64,000 bases of DNA from Ahaetulla prasina (taxonomy: Eukaryota; Chordata; Lepidosauria; Squamata; Colubridae): positions 264,029,958 through 264,093,957 of the forward strand of contig NC_080540.1 of NCBI RefSeq assembly GCF_028640845.1, written 5' to 3'. Positions 1 to 10,739 of this stretch are shown piece after piece (position 1 is the first letter of the stretch; the number at the start of each line of letters is the position of its first letter). A program made the position numbers and the translations under genes. Under the pieces are notes generated by a model. That model saw only the letters and a program-made list of their open reading frames with translations, made no database searches and had not been told where the DNA came from.

Positions 1-89
1 CATAGGTATAGGTAACTAAGTTAATTTAGATGAATTCAAGTTTGCAAGACTAGATGTATTACATCCTAGGTTACAGAAAGGAACTTAGT

Positions 90-410
90 GAGGTCATTGT
101 AGAATAGCTTCTTAAAAAACTTTGAGAATCCTAGAGATCTGATGAAGTCCTGAAATACCAGAGGAACCAATATCATGCCTATATTCAAAAGATAAAGAAG
201 GAGGGGCCCAAGAAATTACAACCCATCTTGATTACTATACTCTGTAAGGATCTCTAACAGATTATTTAATAGCATATTTGTGAGCAGGTGCATAGGCATG
301 CTACAATTAAAAAAATCTGGCATGGACTTGTCATAAATTGTATCAGATTACCTGTATCACTTTTGACAGACTTCTAGCTTAATGGTTAGAGAATGCATAA
401 ATGTATAATA
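90..410 (+). pseudogene. Old CR1-type reverse transcriptase fragment
   Basis: The stretch reads, with interruptions, like the N-terminal part of a CR1 reverse transcriptase. It has a segment resembling 'pick a solution, add from the outside, obtain result' CR1 motifs (IMPIFKK-like, then IL.KDL..I). It is heavily mutated, with several stops, and no ends can be fixed. The orientation is opposite to the CR1 3' end that follows at 608. Assignment is by resemblance only. Confidence 0.35.
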
Positions 411-599
411 CCTGAACCATGGAAAAAAATTCAATAGACTTCAGTACTCCCATGTGACACCACTATTTTATGAACAGCATTGGTTGCCACTTTACTTCCA
501 GGGGTAATATAAGTGGTGTAAAGGCTTTCACTAGCCAATTCCATTATCCCTATATATGATGGTCCTAGACATACTGTTCTGACCTCACATATTTTTAAT

Positions 600-935
600 C
601 TAATATAATATAACAACAGAGTTGGAAGGGACCTTGGAGGCCTTCTAGTCCAACCCCCTGCCCAGGCAGGAAACCCTACACCATCTCAGTCAGATGGTCA
701 TCCAACATTTTCTTAAAAATTTCCAGTGTTGGAGCATTCACAACTTCTGCAGGCAAGTCGTTCCACTTATTAATTGTTCTAACTGTCAGGAAATTTCTCC
801 TTAGTTCTAAGTTGCTTCTTTCCTTGATCAGTTTCCACCCATTGCTTCTTGTTCTACCTTCAGGTGCTTTGGAGAACAGCCCGACTCCCTCTTCCTTGTG
901 GCAACCCCTGAGATATTGGAACATATTTTGAATTA
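600..935 (-). mobile_element. CR1 LINE 3' end
   Basis: On the minus strand an 82-codon open stretch (676-924) carries the C-terminal signature of CR1 reverse transcriptase: FQYLRG, an LF.KAPEGRTRSNGWKL block, then NKWNDLPAEVV and LEIFKKMLDDHL. It is followed by the CR1 3' untranslated end, with the TTGGAAGGGACCTTGGAGG core at about 620-640. The copy is 5'-truncated near the 935 end, as is usual for CR1. Copies of the same family occur at 19960, 22892 and 35582. Confidence 0.85.
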
Positions 936-3180
936 TGGTATTGTGGTTAGTGACTAACTAAATTTTGAAAGGCTAGATATACTTGTGACCAAATCAGATA
1001 CATACAACATCACACTTGTACCCTTTGGTCATTATTTTTATTCACATTTTTAAATAACACATTTTACTACTACCAATAACCAGGTAATTTGTTCTCAGAT
1101 TGAAAACTATAGTTTTTAAGATTTACTGAAAAGGAAAAGCAGAAAAAATTAAGAAGTGGTATGACTGTGAAATACATGTATATATCAAATATTTCCAAAA
1201 TCCACAATTGATCCAGCATCAGTAGCAGCAATCTGGACTTGTAGACATAGTTCCAGACTTTAAAATTCAATAAGAAGCCTTCACTATAAGAATTCTGAAA
1301 CTAGAACTAACTGCCTTGTCAGGTACCTTCAGGCTAAAATTTATTGTGCTCTCCCTAATTTTCTGCACCTTGCAATTTCCCCTATGCTGTTTACTTACAA
1401 CTAAATATGACCTTAATGTGGCCTCTTTCAGGGAAAGTTGGCTGAGAATGATTTTTGAGTATAGTTCACATAAAACAATGACTAAGAGAAAGATATATCT
1501 AATTTATTAATATTTATATGTTGGCCTTCAAAATAGGTAAAACTTCAATCCCGAAAGAAAGCATTTCCTTCAAGATGTTGCTTCTTAATCCTTTCAATAT
1601 TACGCAGAGTGCATACTTTAATGGCATGAGGGCTACTTACGGTAATAGTTAGATAGTGGATTTTTCTTTTTATATCACCTGTTTCTATTTTGTGAATTGA
1701 TCTTACGTAAATTTAGTTGTATTTTTTTAAAAAATTAGGGCTCAGAATTTTGGTCTGACCAACATAGAATGTAGACTTATGAAAAATTATTTTTATTTAT
1801 GTAGGCTAAAACTGCTTCTGTCATTTTAATAAATATCAAATATTCCAACCTTTAAGTTACACAGAATTATTTTAAGTTTTAATTCTAAACCTATAATGTT
1901 ATATTATTATCTTTTGGAAGATCTTTGTCATTGTCTCCTATTTGTCAAGTCTCAGTGATGTTCCTTACCTCAAAATCCAATCATCCCATAAATTTGGATA
2001 TTTGTATAATATCCAAATATAATACATTTATTTGGATAACTCTGCATGTGTAAATATTGATCAGCATATATGAAAACAAGTTACAGAAATAATATGTTGA
2101 TGCTCATCCATCATCTCATTTTGGAAGCATTAGTATGTTCTAAAAATATTACCCAAATGTGTCTCTGTTATTCTGTTCTGCATTTTCATCAAAACTAGTG
2201 CTGTCCATATCCATTGGACTAATTGTCAGGTGGAATTCTAATGATGCCATGGTATAAATATAGATGCTTATATTGGGTATGTGGCATTTTCCCTTTGTGA
2301 TGAACAAGAGTGTCTAGAGCATTCTGTCCTGTCTTTGTATAAAGAGCCGTTTAATTTCTGAAGTAAGGTATCTGTTTTCTGTAATTCTAATGGTGTGCTT
2401 TCAGAATAGTCACATACTGGCACATAAAGCTCATGGTTTAGATCAAGATGTGTAATTGAGAAGCTTAAAAATAGCGGTACAATTTACAAAAGATTCCATT
2501 TTGTATCTTTTTCAATAAGGAATGAGAGGAGATCCAATATTTTGAAACTGAACATTTTACTGCACCACCAATGCAAGAAAACCTCTCAGGCCCAACCTTT
2601 AGGCTCCAGCATTATGCTGGAACAACTGGGCGGTTATTTAATTTTAGACTCAGGAAATGTCATCTGCACGCTCCATAATGTGCATGATCATTTTTATTCT
2701 AAATGGAGTAAATCAGTTAGCTTCATTTGGGACTCCTCTAATTCATTTAGTTGCAGATAGACTTGACTCTCTGATTCCAAGTCTTGCTCAATGCTTTGTT
2801 TTCAACCTAAACTTAATCATTTAATATCGCCAGTGAAGTAACACAAATGCACATGAAAGTTTGATCAAATGTTTGGACTGTTTCAGCATCTGTTTACATT
2901 GGGTGGCTGCACCTGTAGGACATTGCTTTAAAAAATGGTTCATACTTTAACATTTGGGGGAAATGAACATGGAAAATTTCCAGTTTCAAGCAAAATAGTA
3001 CTGTTTTGGTCATTTGAGTTTGAATTCAAAGCACTTTGCTTTTACTCCATATTTACCATCAATTTAGCATCTTAAATCATGCACTGTTTAATCTATACAA
3101 GACATGATTATATAGAGTTAAGGAGCAGAAATGACTGTTGTGACTGAGGCCCAAGTAGTGGTTACCAACACAATTCAGTC
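936..3180. other. Unrecognised AT-rich DNA
   Basis: No repeat family, splice-flanked exon or protein-like reading frame stands out on either strand. The short open stretches at 1070-1270, 1316-1510 and 2542-2760 have AT-driven composition and no recognisable motif. Confidence 0.5.
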
Positions 3181-3248
3181 CTGAACAAACTTATTTTATT
3201 AGAACATTAGAATTAATTCATTGTCAGTGTAGTCCAAAAGAAACAAAA

Positions 3249-3272
3249 CTAACCCTAACCCTAACCCTAACA
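3249..3272 (+). repeat. Interstitial telomere-like repeat (CTAACC)n
   Basis: Three tandem CTAACC units plus a partial one lie at 3249-3272. They abut the point where LINE-like sequence begins (3273 onward). The array is far too short to be a chromosome end. Confidence 0.85.
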
Positions 3273-3537
3273 CTACCTGACTCTGTGGTCTCTTCCCAAA
3301 ATCCCCAAAGCTTCATCCAAAAACTATCTACCATTAACCTTACCCCATTCCTAAGAGGTCTGTAAGGGGCGTGCATAAGTGCACAATCGTGCCTACCGTT
3401 CCTGTCCTATTGTTTCCTTTCGTTATATCCAATTAATATAGTTATTACATACTCATACTCATATATATGCTTATATATTGTATAATTATTTCATGCTTAT
3501 GCTTATATATACTGTGTGACTAAATAAATAAATATCC
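3270..3537 (+). mobile_element. Non-LTR retrotransposon 3' fragment (TGTGAC-AAATA tail family)
   Basis: The segment from ACTACCTGACTCTGTGG to TGTGTGACTAAATAAATAAATA matches, on the opposite strand, 42616-42910, and part of it matches 32505-32610 (minus). Translated in the better-preserved 42.6-kb copy it resembles the last residues of a CR1/L2-type reverse transcriptase (SAWNTLPDSVV, then a DLTPFLRG block). The 5' edge coincides with the telomere-like repeat. Confidence 0.6.
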
Positions 3538-3544
3538 TTCATAA

Positions 3545-4026
3545 ACAGTCCTTCGGCTTTATCAGCAACCTTTGTTGTCTTTGGCAACCTGACAAAGGCT
3601 TTTTTTTGGCAAAACCCCCACAAACTTCAAGAGACGTTGACAAGAAGCAATGGAATCAACGTTGCTTTTCTACAAAGAACCCAACAGTTCGTTACTGCTC
3701 TTTTAAGCCTTATGGGAGTGATCAATCATCTTCTGGCCTTACTCCTGAGTCATCCTTTTTGCTTCAGCTGCTCTTGCCTTCTGGCAGCTCTTCTCATGCG
3801 TGCACTAGGAACAGGCTCCTCCTGTTCCTTTGCCTCTCTGCTGTTCACCTCTGGAGGCTCCAAAGTCCGCGCCTCACTCCCAGATGGCCCTGACCCCATC
3901 TCTGCCTCTGATGCAGAGCCCTTGTCCGGGCCTTCCCCTGACTCTAGGACTGGCCCATTGTCCTCCCCAGTATCCTCACTGTCCGACTCCGCTGCCAGGT
4001 CCACAGGCTGCTGGTGGACCACAACA
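3545..4026 (-). mobile_element. Probable LTR (solo or fragment)
   Basis: On the minus strand the sequence starts TGTTGTGGTCC at 4026, similar to the start of the solo LTRs at 6642 and 34105 (TGTTGTGTC). It holds an open frame from near its very start (4022 to 3750), rich in E, S, G and P and ending in a basic RMRRAARRQ tail. A TTAAAAGA stretch around 3690-3705 could act as a TATA-like element. I could not find the other LTR edge or a target duplication, so both boundaries and class are provisional. Confidence 0.45.
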
Positions 4027-4118
4027 ATGACAACTACAATTTAGCTAAGTTTAAACAGCATATAAAACTTACCGCTATTATTTTAAATGTTACAGTTCTG
4101 TGACCCCTAAAATGATAA

Positions 4119-4728
4119 ATGAATTGCTACCAACCTGCCTTCCATTGAGGACCTGTATACTGCACGAATCAAGAAGAGGGCCGTGAAAATATTTACAGAT
4201 CTCTCACATCCTGGACATAAACTGTTTCAACTCCTACCCTCAAAACAACACTATTAAGCACTGCACACCAGAACAACTAGACACAACAGTTTTTTCCCAA
4301 ACGCCATCACTCTGTTAAACAAATAATTTCCTCAACACTGTCAAATTTACTAAATCTGCACTATTAATCTTCTCATCGTTCCCATCACCCATCTCCTTCC
4401 ACTTATGACTGTAGGACTGTAACTTTGTTGCTGGTAATCTTTATGATTTATATTGATATTGATTGTTTCCTGATTGCTTATTTGTAGCCTATGACTATCA
4501 TTAGGTGTTGTATCATTAAATGTTAAATTTGTACCCTATGACCATCATTAAGTGTTGTACCTTGATGAAGGTATCTTTTCTTTTATGTACACTGACAGCA
4601 TATGCACCAAGACAAATTCCTTGTGTGTCCAATCACACTTGGCCAATAAAAATTCTATTCTATTCTATTCTATTCTATTCTATTCTATTCTATTCTATTC
4701 TATTCTATTCTATTCTATTCTATTCTAA
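4119..4728 (+). mobile_element. CR1/L2-type LINE 3' end with (ATTCT)n tail
   Basis: The element begins within the reverse transcriptase C-terminus (LPSIEDLYTARIKKRAVKIF-like, here mutated) and continues through a non-coding 3' end to GGCCAATAAAAATTCTATTC. The tail is a pure ATTCT pentamer array at 4652-4728. The same family is present at 12548-13320 (minus) and 21990-22641 (plus), each with the same pentamer tail, so the array is part of the element rather than a chance microsatellite. It is 5'-truncated. Confidence 0.85.
4652..4728. repeat. (ATTCT)n microsatellite at LINE 3' terminus
   Basis: About fifteen uninterrupted ATTCT units directly follow the LINE 3' end. Confidence 0.95.
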
Positions 4729-5587
4729 TATGAGTTAACCCTTCATAAATAACATTAATCATTTTATTGCTGTTAAGGTTGGACAACAAAAACATGTATG
4801 TATATGTGCATATATGTACAGTAAATGCAGTGAAAAACTGGTCTCTGCAGGAAAAGTAGGGGTGTTAACTTCAAACCGGGGTCAACAATTCAGAAATAGT
4901 TGTCAGAAAAGTTTAAGTAATAGTGAAAATAAAAATATAGAATGAGGTAGCACTCACTTTAAAGCGTACTAATGTTTAAGCAGTTGTGTGCTTATTTTTT
5001 GTGCTTTCTTTTCCTCCTAGCTATTATGAAGCTATTTGTATACTATTTCACTTCTTGTCTTGAATTCACATGGGTAAAGATGCAAAAATCTTTCCATCTT
5101 TTCATCCATATTCCATACTGGAACTTATAACAATGGTTAAAGTATACCATTTTTTTTTGCTTTGCTCCTATAGAAACATTCTTAAAACTGCCTGAAGGGC
5201 TGCGAATGGAGTAGTTGAAAATATCTCAAGCAATCAGTATTCATTATTCACTCATTATTCAATTTTCTCCAACTTAATTTGTATATTATAAATCTGAAAT
5301 AGCTGTAAAATAAAAGGAAGAAGCAATTGCAATCTAATATTACATCATCACCATCATTACCATCATCACCATCACCACCACCACCATTAGCATCATTAGC
5401 ATCATCTTATTGGTAAAATTTTGAGTGGAGAAATTTATTTATATTTTGTGATAATGTTATCTGATTTATTTTTCACTGTATTCATTGTGTTCTTGTTAGA
5501 TTAATATCCTGCCTTTTCTTCAGGAGTTTAACACACTTTCTACCAATTCCTCCCATCCTCCAGAAACATTAGGAGGTCACTGGGTTT
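4729..5587. other. Unrecognised DNA with a trinucleotide run
   Basis: No gene or repeat family was recognised, apart from an imperfect ATC/ACC trinucleotide array at about 5341-5406. Confidence 0.5.
5341..5406. repeat. Imperfect (ATC)n trinucleotide repeat
   Basis: ATC units alternate with ACC and ATT units. Confidence 0.85.
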
Positions 5588-6074
5588 GTTTATTTTTTAT
5601 TCTTTTTTTTATACCGCCCTTCTCCCGAAGGACTCAGGGCGGTTTACAGTCAGATAAAAACATAACAAGATAAATACAAGATAAAATACTATTTAAAAAA
5701 CTTATTCAATTTGACCCAGATTAAGATAAATTTAAAACAATAAAACCCATTAAAATTAAAACTATATAAAATCTAAAATCCTATGCCAGTCCTGCACGAA
5801 TAAACAAATATGTTTTCAACTCACGGCGAAAGGTTCGAAGGTCAGGAAGTTGGCGAAGTCCTGTGGGAAGTTCATTCCAGAGGGTAGGGGCCCCCACAGA
5901 GAAGACCCTTCCCCTGGGGGCCGCCAGCCAACACTGCTTGGCGGACGGAACCCTGAGGAGTCCCTCTCTGTGAGAGCGCACGGGTCGGTGAGAGGCAATC
6001 GGTAGCAGTAGGCAGTCCTGCAGATAACCCGGCCCTAAGCCATGGAACACTTTAAAGGTGGTAACCAGCACCTA
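5588..6074 (-). mobile_element. CR1/L2-type LINE 3' end (left part of the interrupted LINE)
   Basis: On the minus strand the open stretch 5781-6071 gives the reverse transcriptase C-terminus (GRVFSVGAPTLWNELPTGL, then RTFRRELKTYLF). It is followed by the 3' end CGCCCTGAGTCCTTCGGGAG near 5617-5645. The sequence stops at about 6073 (ACCAGCACCT) and resumes at about 7153 (CTTGAAGTGCACC) in the same orientation. In the intact relative at 50300-51348 these two points are continuous. Confidence 0.85.
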
Positions 6075-6079
6075 GTTAC
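6075..6079. repeat. Target-site duplication GTTAC (left)
   Basis: It is identical to 6643-6647 and borders the solo LTR exactly. Confidence 0.85.
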
Positions 6080-6642
6080 TGTCGTGTCCCACTCCTCCGC
6101 TGACGGCCGGGTCAGGGAAATCCGAATCAGGCGTGCCTCTGCAGCTCTGCCAAAGTCCTAGCAAAGTCCTCAGGGCAGGCAGGAGACCAGAAAGTGACTT
6201 CAGCAAGATATGTTTAGACTTTGCCTGACTCAGAGAATGCCAGAAAGCAGGTCCTTTATATAGGCCATGGGGTGTGGCTCCATGACTCAGCACTTATCCA
6301 GGCCTGCCCCTCCCTTCCTTCTGATGCCGCCGCCTATCAATTCTTCTGAAGCGAGGGTCACTCCAGTCGGCAGCTGTTGGTAATTGACCTCCCTCAGGCT
6401 CACATGCTGTGGGGGAGGGGGAGGGGTCTAGTTGCTCCGTTTGCCTGGGCATGGAGCCAGGGTTGGGGCCGGGAGGTGTTTCCTCCTGTCTGGGCATGGA
6501 GCCAGGACTGAGGCCGGGAGGTGTTTCCTCCTGTCTGGGCATGGAGCCAGGGCTGGGGCCGGGAGGCATACTAGGACATTCCTCAGCGTTCGGAAGCAGA
6601 TAAGAAGGCCCCAGCTGCGGTGAGAGCGGGCAAGACACAACA
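6080..6642 (-). mobile_element. Solo LTR (563 bp) with 5-bp target duplication
   Basis: On the minus strand the LTR begins TGTTGTGTC at 6642 and ends GACACGACA at 6080, the expected TG...CA ends. It is flanked by perfect GTTAC duplications. A TATATAAAGG box lies at about 6252-6262, and the 3' part (TCAGGCAAAGTCTAAACATATC...) would be the R/U5 region. Three 45-bp tandem units containing GGGCATGGAGCCAG start at 6447, 6492 and 6537. The related LTR at 34105-34631 has two. No internal region remains, so this is the product of LTR-LTR recombination. A reading frame is open from the LTR edge to 6294. Confidence 0.9.
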
Positions 6643-7153
6643 GTTACTACCTTTAAAGCGCTTCATGGCTTAGGACCAGGATACCTACGGGACCGTCTAC
6701 TGCCAACGTCTCTCTCCCAACGACCGGTGCGCTCTCACAGAGAGGGGCTCCTCAGGGTGCCGTTAGCCAAGCAATGTCGGCTGGCGGCCCCCAGGGGGAG
6801 GGCCTTCTCTGTGGGGGCTCCTACCCTATGGAACGAGCTTCCCCCTGGACTCCGACAAATACCTGACCTTAGGACCTTCCACCGCAAACTTAAAACCTAC
6901 TTATTTCGTCTTGCTGGACTCGCTTAAATTTTAAATTATCAAATTGATTTTATGGATTTTAAATTTTTTGTAAATTTTAAAGGGTAATATTTTATCTATA
7001 AGTAGCCATATCAAATAGGTTTTTTAAGGGTTGTTTTTAGTTTTGTATTGTTGTTTTCTTTCTGTATTTTATTCTTGGCTGTACACCTCCCTGAGTCCTT
7101 CGGGAGAAGGGCGGTCTATAAATAAAAATATTCTATTCTATTCTATTCTATTC
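6643..7153 (+). mobile_element. CR1/L2-type LINE 3' end, plus orientation, inserted in the minus LINE
   Basis: The plus-strand open stretch at 6727-6927 gives the same reverse transcriptase C-terminus as the minus copy (GRAFSVGAPTLWNELPPGL, RTFHRKLKTYLF). It is followed by the 3' end CCTGAGTCCTTCGGGAGAAGGGCGG and a short ATTCT tail (about 7129-7153). It is a 5'-truncated fragment lying head-to-head with 5588-6074, with the solo LTR between them. Confidence 0.85.
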
Positions 7154-9073
7154 TTGAAGTGCACCCGAAAGACCACAGGTAGCCAGTGCAGCCTGCGCAG
7201 GATTGGTGTCACATGGGAGCCGCGAGCGGCTTCTTCTATCACCCGCGCAGCTGCATTCTGAACCAACTGGAGCCTCCGGGTGCTCTTCAAGGGGAGCCCC
7301 ATGTAGAGAGCATTGCAGTAGTCCAAGCAAGAGGTAACAAAGAGCATGAGTGACCATGCATAGGGCATCCCGGTCCAGGAAGGGGCGCAACTGGCAAATC
7401 AGGCGAACCTGATGAAAAGCTCTCCTGGAGATGGTCGTCAAGTGATCTTCAAAAGACAACTGGCCATCCAGGAGAACGCCCAAGTTGCGCACCCTTTCCA
7501 TCGGGGCCAATGACTCGCCCCCAACAGTCAGCCGCGGCTGCAGCTGACTGTACCGGGGTGCCGGCATCCACAGCCACTCCATCTTAGAGGGATTGAGCTT
7601 GAGCCTGTTTCTCCCCATCCCGACCCGTACGGCTTCCAGATACCGGGACAGGACTTCAATGGCTTCGTTGGGGTGGCCTGGGGTGGAAAAGTACAGCTGC
7701 GTATCATCAGCGTACAGTTGGTACCTCACCCCAAAACCACTGATGATCTCACCCAGCGGCTTCATATAGATGTTGAACAGGAGAGGTGAGAGAATCGACC
7801 CCTGCGGCACCCCACAAGTGAGGCGCCTCGGGGTCGATCTCTGCCCCCCTGCCAACACCGTCTGCAACCGGTCAGAGAGATAGGAGGAGAACCACCGATA
7901 AACGGTGCCTCCCACTCCCAAACTTCCCAGACGGTGCAGCAGGATACCATGGTCGATGGTATCAAAAGCCGCTGAGAGATCTAATAGGACCAGGGCAGAG
8001 GAGTAACCCTTATCCCTGGCCCTCCAGAGATCATCAACCAACGCGACCAAAGCCGTCTCCGTACTGTATCCGGGCCGAAAGCCGGACTGGAACGGGTCTA
8101 GATAGACAGTTTCATCCAGGTATTGGGGTAATTAACGTGCCACCACACTCTCTACAATCTTTGCTACAAAGCGAAGGTTGGAGACCGGATGATAATTTCC
8201 TAAAACAGCTGGGTCCAGGGAAGGCTTCTTCAGGAGAGGTCTCACCACTGCCTCTTTCAAGGCAGTAGGAACAACCCCTTCCAACAAAGAAGCGTTGGTA
8301 ATCCCCAGGAGCCAGCCTCGTGTCACCTCCTGCGTGGCCAGCACCAACCAGGAGGGGCACGGGTCCAGTAAACATGTGGTGGCATTCAACCTGCCCAACA
8401 ACCTGTCCATGTCCTCAGGAGCCACAGGATCAAATTCATCCCAAACAATCTCAACAAGACGATTCTCTGACCTCTCACCTGGATCTACCCAATTTTGATC
8501 CAGACCATCCCGCAGCTGAACGATTTTATCATATAGATAACCACTAAACTCCTTGGCACGTCCCTGTAATGGGTCATCCTGGACCTCCTGTTGAAGGAGA
8601 GAGCGGGTCACCCGAAACAGGGCAGCCGGGTGGTTATCTGCCGATGCAATGAGGGAGGAGACATAGAAACGTCTCGCGTCCCTCAATGCCACTAGGTAGG
8701 TCCTACTATAGGACCTAACTAGTGTCCGGTCAGCCTCTGAACAGCTGGATCTCCAGGAACTCTCTAGGCGTCTTCTCCGGCGTTTCATCTCCCTCAGCTC
8801 CTCGGAGAACCAAGGAGCTGGTTGAGACCTACGCCGGGTCAGAGGCCGCAAAGGCACGACACGGTCTAGAGCCCCAGCCGCGGCCAGTTCCCAAGCCGCG
8901 ACTAGTTCTCCAGCCGTGCCATGGGCCAGATCCTCAGGGAACGGCCCAAGCTCCGTCAGGAACCCTCCGGGTCCATCAGGCGCCTGGGACGGAACCAACG
9001 TATTGGTCCCGTCTCCCTGCGGTGTTGAGTGGCGGTCCGAAAGTCCAGACGAAAGAGAGAATGATCTGACCAT
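7148..9073 (-). pseudogene. LINE reverse transcriptase, one in-frame stop plus a frameshift near its 3' end
   Basis: Two minus-strand open stretches in the same frame (9073-8132 and 8050-7148) are separated by a TAA at 8132-8134. The first encodes the fingers region with a motif ending VVRPLLKKPSLDP. The second holds the palm: LLDLSAAFDTIDH, GVPQGSILSPLLFNIY and the catalytic YADDTQLYFS block. Near 7345 the frame changes, and the true C-terminal continuation (LDYCNALYMGLPLKSTRRLQ) is read from 7368-7138. The product would be the RNA-directed DNA polymerase of a CR1/L2-type (jockey superfamily) non-LTR retrotransposon. It lies downstream of the endonuclease remnants at 8956-9845, so most of ORF2 is present. 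It is non-functional as written. Confidence 0.85.
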
Positions 9074-9845
9074 GACAAAGGCTCATTAGCTAGGTCTCGC
9101 AAATCCAGATCATTCAACCACTGTCCAGAGATGAAAATCAAATCCAGCGTGCCTCCCCCAATGTGAGTAGGGCCATCAACTACTTGCGTCAGGTCCAAGG
9201 CCGTCATGGAGGCCATGAACTCCCGAGCTGTTGTCGATGACACGCTGGTCGATGGCAAGTTAAAGTCCCCCATGACCATAAGTCTGGGGGTCTCAACCGC
9301 CACCCCGGCAAGCACCTCCAACAGCTCGGGCAGGGCTGTTGTCACGCAGCAAGGAGCCAGGTACGCGACTAACAAGCCCATCTGACCCCTATGGCCCACT
9401 TTACAAAGTGGGATTCACAACCGGCAATCTGAGGAGCAGTGGTCTCCCTCGGTTCTAGACTCTCCTTAATAACAACCGCCACCCCCCCACCCCTACCTTG
9501 GGCCCTTGGCTGGTGGAATGCTCAGAAACCCGGTGGGCACATTTCAACAAGGGGCACCCCCCCCTCCGTGCCCAACCAGGTTTCCGTAATGCTCATAAGG
9601 TCCGCGGAGCCCCCCTGTATAAGATCACAGATTAGGGGGGCTTTGTTAACCACGGACCGTGCATTGCACAACATCAGCCGAAGATCCAAGCCCTGGGGAT
9701 ACTGGCCGCTCGGGGAGCGGAAAAAGTCTGAGGGGCCGGAGCGCGCAATCACTCTTAAACAGCGGGTGCGTGCCCCCTGAATATGATACAGCCCCTCACT
9801 TCCGCCATATCTGCCCCGCCATATGGGTTGAGGGATAGTGATCAA
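8956..9845 (-). pseudogene. LINE apurinic-type endonuclease domain, frameshifted
   Basis: The open stretch 9845-9522 contains the N-terminal endonuclease signature (LRLMLCNARSVVNKAPLI, then DLMSITETWL). The stretch 9399-8956 contains the rest: a VMGDFNLPS block, THIGGGTLDLIF and the terminal SWSDHSLF with the catalytic-type D-H pair. About 120 bases between them (9400-9521) carry stops and a frame change. This is the nicking endonuclease of the same LINE whose reverse transcriptase follows. The element's upstream ORF1 is not seen, so the copy is either 5'-truncated at about 9850 or starts there. Confidence 0.85.
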
Positions 9846-9959
9846 TCTCAGCTCATCCAGGAAGCTTTTGCAGTTGAGCAGAAACTCAAAACTGAAGGTT
9901 CTAATCCTAGTCTTACATAATAACCACTAGACACCACTGGTATTATATCAACATGGTAT

Positions 9960-9967
9960 GTTCACCT
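9960..9967. repeat. Target-site duplication GTTCACCT (left)
   Basis: It is identical over 8 bp to 12329-12336, which directly follows the far end of the transposon. Confidence 0.9.
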
Positions 9968-10353
9968 CAGTGGTGGGATTCAAATTTTTTAACAACCGGT
10001 TCTGTGGGCGTGGCTTATTTTGGGGTGTGGCTTGGTGGTCATGTGACTGGGTGGGCGAGGCTAGCTGCTCATGTGACTGGGTGGCCCTGGCTATGGGCAT
10101 AGAAACTACTCAGAGGGCTAAAAAAAAGTCATTTCTGACCGGTCCTCACACTTATGACCATCCTCACATTTATGCCCATTGCAGCATTTTTAACAACGAT
10201 GTCACTCATTTCACAACTGCTTCTCTTCACCATGGTTACAAGATAGGGTGCAAAATGTAAAATGTGAGGACAGTTGTAGGTGTGAGGACCGGTCAAAAGT
10301 GTGAGGACAGGTCAAAAATAACTTTTTCAGCCCTCTGAGTAGTCTCTATGCAC

Positions 10354-10556
10354 AAAATGCTGCAACAGGCATAAATGATGACCGGTCATAAGTGTGAAGA
10401 CTGGTCAAAAGTGCGAGAACCTGTCAGAAATCACTTTTTTCAGCCCTCTGGGTAGTCCCAGAGGACTGAAAAAAGTGATTTCTGACAGGTTCTCGCACTT
10501 TTGATCAGTCCTCACACTTACGACCGGTCATCATTTATCCTGGTTGCAGCATTTTT
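10354..10556. repeat. Large palindrome inside the hAT element
   Basis: Arms of roughly 95-100 bases pair around about 10455. GTGCGAGAACCTGTCAGAAA in the left arm is complemented by TTTCTGACAGGTTCTCGCAC in the right arm. A block at about 10121-10225 repeats the right-arm sequence in the same orientation, so the unit has been copied more than once. Confidence 0.85.
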
Positions 10557-10739
10557 AATAACCATGTCACTCATGTCACAACTGCGGTGCTTCATGTGAC
10601 CGGGTGGGCATGTCCAGGTGGTCATGTGACATAGCTTCTTTGCCCTAATGACTGTTTGCTGCAATGTTCATAAGTGTGAAAAACGGTCATAAGTCACTTT
10701 TTCAGTGCCATGCTTGTTAAACCAATTACCAGAACAAAT

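Noticed and set aside
3249..3272. Chromosome end
   Set aside because: Only three to four telomere units, with tens of kilobases of ordinary sequence following.
6080..6642. Host promoter with TATA box
   Set aside because: TG...CA ends and a perfect 5-bp duplication show it is a solo LTR.
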